NCBI GenBank assembly: GCA_964019415.1
Contig: OZ025880.1
Location: 694,802-758,801, forward strand
Direction: 5' to 3'
DNA length: 64,000 nucleotides
From: Ianthella basta
Taxonomy: Eukaryota > Porifera > Demospongiae > Verongiida > Ianthellidae
Positions 53,741-64,000 of the stretch are shown piece after piece. How positions within the stretch are numbered: the first letter of the stretch is position 1; each line of letters opens with the position of its first letter. A program made the translations under genes and the position numbers. The notes under the pieces were generated by a model that saw only the letters and a program-made list of their open reading frames with translations, was not told where the DNA came from and did not search any database.

Positions 53741-53890
53741 CTAGCAAGGCGCCCGCCTTCGGCAGGCTTCTGCTATGGCAAGTCGCACAACAGCGAGTCG
53801 GCCCCAACCAGTTTTGACGTATGTGAGCTGGTAGCAACAGAAGGTAGCTGCTATAACGACGGCCGAGTTTTAAAGTAGTCTCGCAGCATG
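53741..53890. other. GC-rich insertion with stable hairpin
   Basis: About 150 bp of GC-rich sequence in an AT-rich setting. It begins CTAGCAAGGCGCCCGCCTTC and contains the short hairpin GCCCGCCTTCGGCAGGC (a GCCxGCC/GGCxGGC stem over a TTC loop). No coding potential is evident. It interrupts a head relic and is probably the end of an unidentified mobile element. Confidence 0.45.
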
Positions 53891-54004
53891 GGTGTTCCAA
53901 TCATATGATTCAGAAGTACTGTAGTTTTGGTTCAGTGCATACACAGTTCAAGTAGAATGAGGTATAATTAGTAGCAGCAACAGCAGCAGTAGTAGAAGTA
54001 CAGT

Positions 54005-54317
54005 TTAGTACACATAAATTTCAAGGTGTTCAATGCCAGGTTGTCAACTCTAATCCCCACATGGCTGGCACCAGCGAACTTCAATGTCAGGTGTTCTTAG
54101 CCTCCTCGGGCAAGGTCTTCCAGAACCATGGTACTCGACGGAGTGTGCAACAATTGCTGCCACAACAACATCCTTTGCCATCCCAGAGTGGGTTGGAGGT
54201 GTGCCACTGGGTTGATAGTGCTGGGTGAGTTCCAGACTCACAATAGAAATCATTGCAATTGTTTGCTGCTTGAGCTATATGTATGTAAGAGCCAGACAAG
54301 CAAAGGTCAACGATCAT
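54005..54317 (-). pseudogene. Relic of a type B head
   Basis: The minus strand retains [43 protein letters not shown] and, after a frameshift near 54090, DIEVRWCQPCGD and an EIYVY-like end with a stop at 54005. Upstream head and collagen sequence is gone. The flanking microsatellite (TAG/CAG near 53970) parallels the one next to locus 10, so it may descend from a locus 10-like gene. Confidence 0.8.
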
Positions 54318-54665
54318 CCTTCAAGAGTTGCATGAATTGCAAGTGTTCTTTAATTTGCGCCTGCATAGCATGTGTTCATGCAATGCAAAATAGTCACTCT
54401 ATACTGTGTCATGTAAATGGGATATGTGTACTGCACCAATTAATGCAGCAATGTTCTATAGTAACTAAGTAGTACATAATTTCATGCATCTTTTGTGCTA
54501 CTGTCTGCATGGACAATTAATCCAACTAGGGCATGAGTTAGAGGAAGCACTTGCAATTAAATATACTTACACAATAGGCTTTGGCAAGATACACATAAGT
54601 CAAACTTGCTCACAGTGTGTTGACTAAATCCAATGGCAAAGATAGCTATCATGCAGTTAACATAC

Positions 54666-56515
54666 TTTTTTTTTTTTTCAATGTCACCAATCATTATTAT
54701 TCGAAACACCAGTGCTAAAGACTGGTCAAAGAGCATGCATACAACAACAGAAAAGTGACATTAAGGTGAGCTTAACACTGCCAAAAAAAAAGGAAAGTTC
54801 TGCCGATGAACTTGCACAGTATGGTTAAGACACCAGTACAGGAATTACAAAAGCTTAAACATAAACATGCAGCAGGGTTCAAGAGGAAAGAAGAAAAAAG
54901 GATCATGCAAACTTAACTACACCAGTTCCGTTTACACCAGATGTCGTAGGACGATGCAACCACATGCTTAATTATGTCAATCTCGAAGTTCTGTCGGTCT
55001 TTGGCTTTGGCTTGTAGCAGTTTGAAGAGCTGCTGAAAGCCCACTGTGCTCAGGAAGCCTCTCGACCCGACCTCGAGAGTGATGATAGATGTGTGGCGGG
55101 AACAAGCACAGGCAGCTGCAAGGTCCCGGTACCGATGGGCCTTCCTCTCTGCAGCGTCTGCAATGTTGGTCTCAAAAGGCACCGTCAGCTCTACCAGGTA
55201 GATGGCTGAAGTTCCCCAGATAACCATGTCCGGGCGCAGGTCCGTGGGAGCAATGTCTTGGGGGAACGTGTACTGCTGGCCTGGTAGGTCAGCTATGACT
55301 TGCATTCCTGATATCAGGTTGCGCTTGGAAAAGTCAAAGATGACCTTGAGCACATCATCGTGCCTGGTGGTGTAGCGTCGCAGACTGAGGGCCTTCTGGC
55401 AGGAGTTGAGAACATGGGCCAGAGACTGTACCTCTCCACAGAGTTGGCACCGTGGTGAGGACAGCTTCTTCCACCTGAACAAGTTGGCATTGTGGGGAAG
55501 AGTGTCCGTCACCGCGTTGAGAGCAAACTTGAATACCCACTCTGGGAGGCTGAAGATGGCAGTGGACCAGTTCTGGGCCGCCCTGCCCTCGAATTCCCGC
55601 ACAGTCAACCCTTGGACTGGAAGGCTAGTGGTGTGAGCCAGTCTGGAGGCGGTGTCCTCAGCCTGGATCTTGGCCTTGACATGAGACACCACTTTCTTCC
55701 TGGGAGCCCCAGGGTCTTCCTTCATTACCCCCACCACCTCCTGGTAAGGCCGGAACAAAGCACACTGAAGTTGAGACTCACGGAGGGTGATTTGTGTGGC
55801 GATAGCTCGGACACTGGAGTCGCTTGAGCACATGTGTGAACCAGCCTTGGCAGCATGGAGCTTCTTGTACACAGTGACCAGGTGTGGGAGCTCCAGCCCA
55901 CCGTTGAACTTGGGAAGAAAGAGTCGATTGGGATCAGCAGAGCGGGCCAGACCACACCATCTTTTCAGAAACCTGGTGGCAATGGGCTGGAGGTGGTTCT
56001 GCAACCAGGAGACTGGCAGGTCTGAGATGGACAGGTCCCAGGTCAGACGAGAGCAGATGCTGACCTTGAAAAGCTTTAACTTCTGCTGACGGGTGATGGG
56101 AGTGGCATCGACCTTCTCCAGCATGGACAATAGCTTGGTCTTGAGGTGCTCTCTGGATTCCTCAGAGGTGGAGTGGATGGCCACCGGGGCTCCAAGGAAT
56201 CGAAATGTGGTGTCTCCCAGGTAGGGGATGGGCTCATTGCCAAGCTTGAGTCCGGGGTCGAAGGCCTTCCCAGAGGAGGCTTTGATCGCAACACTCACAC
56301 ACTTGGGGACATTAGCCCGCATCCCTGACCAGGCCAACCATGACTCAGTGAGATGCAACAGGTGCTGGCATGAGGAGGGTCCATCATCAATCAGGGAGGT
56401 GTCATCCGCATACTGCAGCAGGTTGATCCTACTGCGGACGGAGGCGAGGCTGTAGCCGAGCTGGGAGCAGCATTGGGTAATGGAGTCCACCAGGGTGTTC
56501 ATCACCGTATTGCCT
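54666..56515 (-). mobile_element. 5'-truncated R2/NeSL-like LINE with restriction-like endonuclease
   Basis: The minus-strand frame 56505-54913 (about 530 residues) starts inside the reverse transcriptase, just before the catalytic LLQYADDTSLI. It continues through the thumb region, a CQLCGEVQSLAHVLNSC zinc-binding motif, and a restriction-like endonuclease with RPDMVIW...YLVELTVPFE, the PD-(D/E)xK-type signature of R2, NeSL and related elements. It ends KRNWCS, then a 3' UTR and a poly(A) tail (T run at 54666-54678). The frame is open over its length, so the copy is young, but it lacks most of the protein. It appears to replace about 2 bp of the target compared with the unoccupied sites near 46758 and 53335. 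Confidence 0.88.
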
Positions 56516-57340
56516 ATAACCTACCTGCCTCAGGTTATGAAGCAACAGTAACACAAACTGTATGGACAGTCTTAGCTGCTCCTGTAACCACCACAAGTGA
56601 AACACCTGTGGTCAACAAGAGTAAATATAAGGATAACTAGTGGGGGGAAGGTGTTCACTGGTTGCTGTCAAAGTGGGCTACCTCCCCCCCCAGCCTCCTG
56701 TAACACCGCTGGTGTAGAATGTTGGTAAGCATAATATCCAGTGATTCACCCAAGTTCAATCTAACCCGGCTTGTCCATGCAGTGGTCAGCTGCAATGAAC
56801 TGCCATTTCAACAAGTCAAACTTACTAGCTATATACTCTGAACACATTTCAACACCAAATCTATGGAGTGTGTGCACTGTGATAACACTAGGACATACAG
56901 TAATGTAGTAAGAGAACAAGAGTGAAGAGTAGCAGTGTACGAAGGTTGTAACCAAAACTTCCACCACTGCTTGCATCCCAGGGACAGGCTTTGGGTTGGC
57001 TTGAAAGGGAGACCAGAGTGCACACACATACTCACATAGGCAGTTACATAATTATATAATTTTTATGAATAAGCATGCTGCTATATTGGCATCATTCTAT
57101 GCTTTCCATGTAAGGAAGGTAATATAGCCTTAAGAACATCCCAAGAACCACTGTGTAGGATAGTGAGATACTGCTTAGCGGTCATGCAGTATTTGGCATA
57201 CTGTATGTGTATACGTACTGTCTTCATGCTCACAGGATCAGTCAATCGGTGAAATTAAACAATTCAATCAACACACTGCATATCTTTGACTAACAACACC
57301 ACTAATCTAGCTAACATTACTGGTAACTGCAATTTGTATG
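56516..57340. other. Intergenic, downstream of locus 12
   Basis: Paralogous to 46760-47116 joined to 48113-48554. It provides the empty site (56880-56884) for the LINE at 47117. No gene seen; the two short minus-strand frames here are repeat-derived. Confidence 0.7.
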
Positions 57341-58870
57341 TTAGTATATGTAGAGTTCCAGCTGCTCAACGGCAATGTTGTAACCACTTGGCTGGCAGAA
57401 GCGAACTTCGAGGTCAGATACAATTGCTTCCGGCATGGCTTTCCAGAACCATGGCATACGAGTGTTGTTGCAGCACTTACTATTACGGTAACATCCTTTG
57501 CCATCCCACAGTGGGTTTGAGGTGTGCCACTGGTTGGGTATAGATGTATGTGAGCCTGACTCGCAATAGTAATCAATGCCAACGAATGATGGAGCAGCTC
57601 TACCTGAGTGAACAGCACATGGACAGTTGTATGTATTATAGGAACTAGATTCATAATACCCTGCAGCATAGCTCCAGATGTGCTGACGCTGTCTCTCTTT
57701 CCAGTAAGTGATGGACAACCCACTCAAATAAGCATTATCAATAGTGTTGTATCCACTACTAGTGCTGTAGTAGAATGCACCCTGAGAATAATGGCTATAG
57801 CCAACCACTTTGCCACAAACATAGTCAAATGGAATGCTGTAAGTAGGGAACGTGCGTGAATCACACAGTTTGCTTCCACGATGTACAGTCGACCCACACA
57901 TCTTCTTCCCTGATGAGGTAAATGGTTCCATATTTTTAGGACAAGTAGCATTGGTCCTGTTCATATTGATGTATGCCACACGCATCAGCCCACCCATCCC
58001 ACACAGATCATCCTTCATGTAGCAGTAGACATAAACATGAGAGTACAACGGACCATGGACATGGTGTGTCTTCAACCAGTAATAGCCTGATGGAAGGGAA
58101 TGATCGCAGACATGGATTTCATAGCAAGATGTTGCAGGATTAAGGGGAGTGCTTCCGGGACAGAGCTTTCTAGTTGTGTTCTTGCATTTAGATGGCATGT
58201 CCATTACTTGTTGACATGGTGCTGTGGTTATTGGGCTCCCTGTGGTAGGGGTACTCCTGTTCGACTGGGTATGTGGTGTGGATAGAGGAGTATGAGTTGT
58301 TTGAGTGACTGAACCACTTCTGTTGTTACTGCACTCCACTACCACCTTGATGGGATCATGAGCAGGAGGAGAGGTGGTCAAGTTCTTCACTTCCTCTTTT
58401 GTTATCAAGCGAACAATCTCTCTCAGTTCACCTACATCTAACCCACCGGGGCCAGGAGGACCGGGAGGTCCCTGTTTTCCATCTAAGCCATCTCTTCCTG
58501 GCTGACCGTCTTTGCCATCTCTACCTGGCTGCCCATCACCGCCGTCGTTACCTGCTGAACCAGGTGGTCCTGGGGGACCTCTACGTCCTGGCTGTCCATC
58601 ACGTCCTGCTCTGCCATTGGAACCCGATATGCCTTCTCTTCCTGGCGGCCCCTCACGTCCGTCTCTACCCGGAGGACCCATTAGTGGTCCTTGAACCAAG
58701 TAGCCTGCATTGCACTGTCCTGTGGTGTTGGTACTCTGAGTAGGCTGAGGCTGTGTTGGAGGCTGTGACTGCACTGGAGGGGAATCAGTACCCTTCTTAT
58801 AACTACTGCCAAGGGCAGGAGGCAGGATGAGGAAGAAACAGGTCAGAATCACTATGCTGAGTAGGTTCAT
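57341..58870 (-). CDS. Locus 12: type A secreted collagen-like protein with cysteine-rich head
   Basis: Intact, 509 residues; last gene of the array. Signal [25 protein letters not shown] leader, 26 triplets (one GIS GSN pair), [18 protein letters not shown], linker with TTAPCQQV (an extra Cys), full head with [60 protein letters not shown] and ELYIY. It is nearly the same as loci 3 and 11 outside the loops, which are [21 protein letters not shown] (one residue longer), [12 protein letters not shown] and [12 protein letters not shown]. Confidence 0.88.
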   Translation of the reverse strand: MNLLSIVILTCFFLILPPALGSSYKKGTDSPPVQSQPPTQPQPTQSTNTTGQCNAGYLVQGPLMGPPGRDGREGPPGREGISGSNGRAGRDGQPGRRGPPGPPGSAGNDGGDGQPGRDGKDGQPGRDGLDGKQGPPGPPGPGGLDVGELREIVRLITKEEVKNLTTSPPAHDPIKVVVECSNNRSGSVTQTTHTPLSTPHTQSNRSTPTTGSPITTAPCQQVMDMPSKCKNTTRKLCPGSTPLNPATSCYEIHVCDHSLPSGYYWLKTHHVHGPLYSHVYVYCYMKDDLCGMGGLMRVAYINMNRTNATCPKNMEPFTSSGKKMCGSTVHRGSKLCDSRTFPTYSIPFDYVCGKVVGYSHYSQGAFYYSTSSGYNTIDNAYLSGLSITYWKERQRQHIWSYAAGYYESSSYNTYNCPCAVHSGRAAPSFVGIDYYCESGSHTSIPNQWHTSNPLWDGKGCYRNSKCCNNTRMPWFWKAMPEAIVSDLEVRFCQPSGYNIAVEQLELYIY

Positions 58871-58907
58871 GGTTTGTAGCTGTTCAATGGAGCTCCTGTT
58901 GAGCCAA

Positions 58908-58915
58908 CACTTATA
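58908..58915 (-). promoter_or_regulatory. TATA box, locus 12
   Basis: TATAAGTG on the minus strand about 40 bp before the ATG at 58870, in the shared upstream block. Confidence 0.55.
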
Positions 58916-59925
58916 GCAAATGTAAGGGGTCTAGTTCTATTTTTAGCACCATAATGATGTCAACAATGTCAGGACAGCTAGTGCCCTCACTATTTAAGGA
59001 AGTCACCTCTATCATGTGATTATTAGTTGACACAAACATGCACACCAAGCAGAGATAACGAGATGCATGACTGTACTTGGCTCATCAACTATTCTGTGCC
59101 CATGTACAGACATGTGCAGTAATGGACGGTGTACGAGCTCCTTCCATGCTACAGTGTTCATATAATTATGTCTGACAGGTACTTTGTGTCATGCATTCTT
59201 TATACCTCAGCTTCACTGAGAAGAAGCAGTATAGTGAAGAGATACGACTGAGTGTGAAAGTTAGCCACAGTACAAGGGCTCATATCTGCACATCTGTCAT
59301 GATCTTTAACTGACAACATGGATGCATACATGGTAAAAGGGACACTCCATCTCACCCGTAAATTGCATGTATAATCATACCATCAAAGTTTCTCAATAGA
59401 TAGTTGCCTAGCCATGCAGTCTTCTATGAACACTCAACCACAACACAAGTTCCAATTGATACAAAATTTGGATGTGATCATTGATTCTACATACTTTACT
59501 GTACATGAATAGAGGCTTTAATACAGTATATGCAAACTGCACATAACTGGAAACTTCATGTTGCTATTGCAATGCATACATTAATGCATGGCTAGACATG
59601 AACCATGTAATGAAGGAGGCATGCCAACTGGGATGACCCACTTGAGAGCAACAGTCCTAGCGTCAACATGAGCTGCACCTTGGCACCAGGTATGTATACA
59701 CTCCTTGTGGTCCCCATACACACTATGACAGCTTAATCCAAATAAGGAGAAAGTATTATTACAAGTCATGGAATTAGCCCAATCCCCCTCATACTATTCA
59801 TGGACAACAAGATTATGAAATTACAGTAACACAAACTGTGTACACAACCTAGACATCACTGCCTACTCCTCCACTTTGCAGGTCATGTTCCTCCACTGCA
59901 GTGTTGCCATGGACACATACAGATG

Positions 59926-59928
<3 letters not shown>
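58916..59928. other. Intergenic, array right flank
   Basis: About 1 kb with no supported gene and none of the recurring modules. The array appears to end here. Confidence 0.55.
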
Positions 59929-60021
<93 letters not shown>

Positions 60022-60069
60022 GTAGTGAATTTGGTGGATGGTAAATGTTACCCAAGGAAATATATTCAT

Positions 60070-60110
<41 letters not shown>
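59929..60110. repeat. Two (CA)n tracts with a 50-bp unique spacer
   Basis: CA repeats at about 59929-60015 and 60070-60109 flank a short unique segment (AATTTGGTGGATGGTAAATG region). All frames across it are simple-sequence artefacts. Confidence 0.95.
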
Positions 60111-60111
<1 letters not shown>

Positions 60112-60312
60112 GAAAAGGACATTTCCTTATTAATGACAACATTACAAAAACAAGGAAATGGAGTCAGTGAGTAAACAGTGATTGCCGGCATGCTGACGGA
60201 CACATGGTACAATAGACAACTGTTTCAGACTCATGCAGAGGGTTTGAACATGGACAGGAATACAAATAATTAGCTATCGTGCAGTGGGGTCAGTGAGTTT
60301 AGTACACATGCA

Positions 60313-64000
<3,688 letters not shown>

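Noticed and set aside
7002-58870. CRISPR-like regular repeats
   Set aside because: Apparent periodicity comes from paralogous genes and microsatellites; there are no short identical repeats with unique spacers, and the DNA is animal.
7002-58870. Classifying the genes as type IV-like spongin short-chain collagens
   Set aside because: The C-terminal head lacks the paired NC1 repeats I would expect and has a different cysteine pattern; the triple helix is also very short.

Overview
The window looks like nuclear DNA of an early-branching animal, most likely a sponge; I cannot name the species. Evidence: an intron-containing animal-type chitin synthase with SAM-like segments, short secreted collagen-like proteins with a cysteine-rich head of a type I associate with sponges and cnidarians, many non-LTR retrotransposon pieces, MITE-like elements and long (CA)n tracts. 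There is no sign of bacterial gene organisation.

Layout. Positions 1-6214 hold the 3' part of a plus-strand chitin synthase gene. It has one large catalytic/membrane exon, then small exons encoding two SAM-like segments, then a terminal exon with the last two membrane helices and a poly(A) signal. From 7002 to 58870 there is a head-to-tail array of twelve related loci, all on the minus strand and all apparently intronless. I number them 1-12 by coordinate. Nine are open (3, 4, 5, 6, 7, 8, 9, 11, 12) and three are broken (1, 2, 10). At least five further C-terminal relics lie between them. Each protein has a signal peptide, a Ser/Thr/Pro-rich leader with one conserved Cys, 15-26 Gly-X-Y triplets, one or two short helical '[15 protein letters not shown]'-type segments, a Thr/Pro-rich N-glycosylatable linker and a C-terminal head of about 270 residues with about 17 Cys. 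This resembles the layout of ficolins and collectins, although I do not identify the head as a canonical fibrinogen domain.

Three subtypes recur. Type A has 26 triplets and one helical segment (3, 5, 11, 12). Type B ends '..EQLEIYVY' or '..EQLELYVY', has 26 triplets and no 'KEEVKN' segment (4, 7). Type C has 15 triplets and two helical segments (2, 6, 8). Loci 1, 9 and 10 are variants or mosaics. Paralogues are nearly identical in the head framework but differ sharply in four or five short loops rich in Tyr, Ser, Asn and His. This is the most interesting pattern in the window: a candidate diversified recognition-protein cluster evolving by duplication, exchange and decay.

The intergenic DNA (about 1-5 kb per gap) is itself duplicated with the genes and carries recurring modules. 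Because paralogous gaps exist, several insertions can be compared with empty sites: a Penelope-like scrap with a hammerhead-like core (21353-21486), a truncated LINE with a 5-bp target duplication (47117-48112), a LINE 3' end inside a TG repeat (27169-27540) and an R2-like LINE (54666-56515). The right edge (60565-64000) is a long minus-strand non-LTR retrotransposon reading frame with zinc finger, AP-endonuclease and reverse transcriptase, open to the window end.
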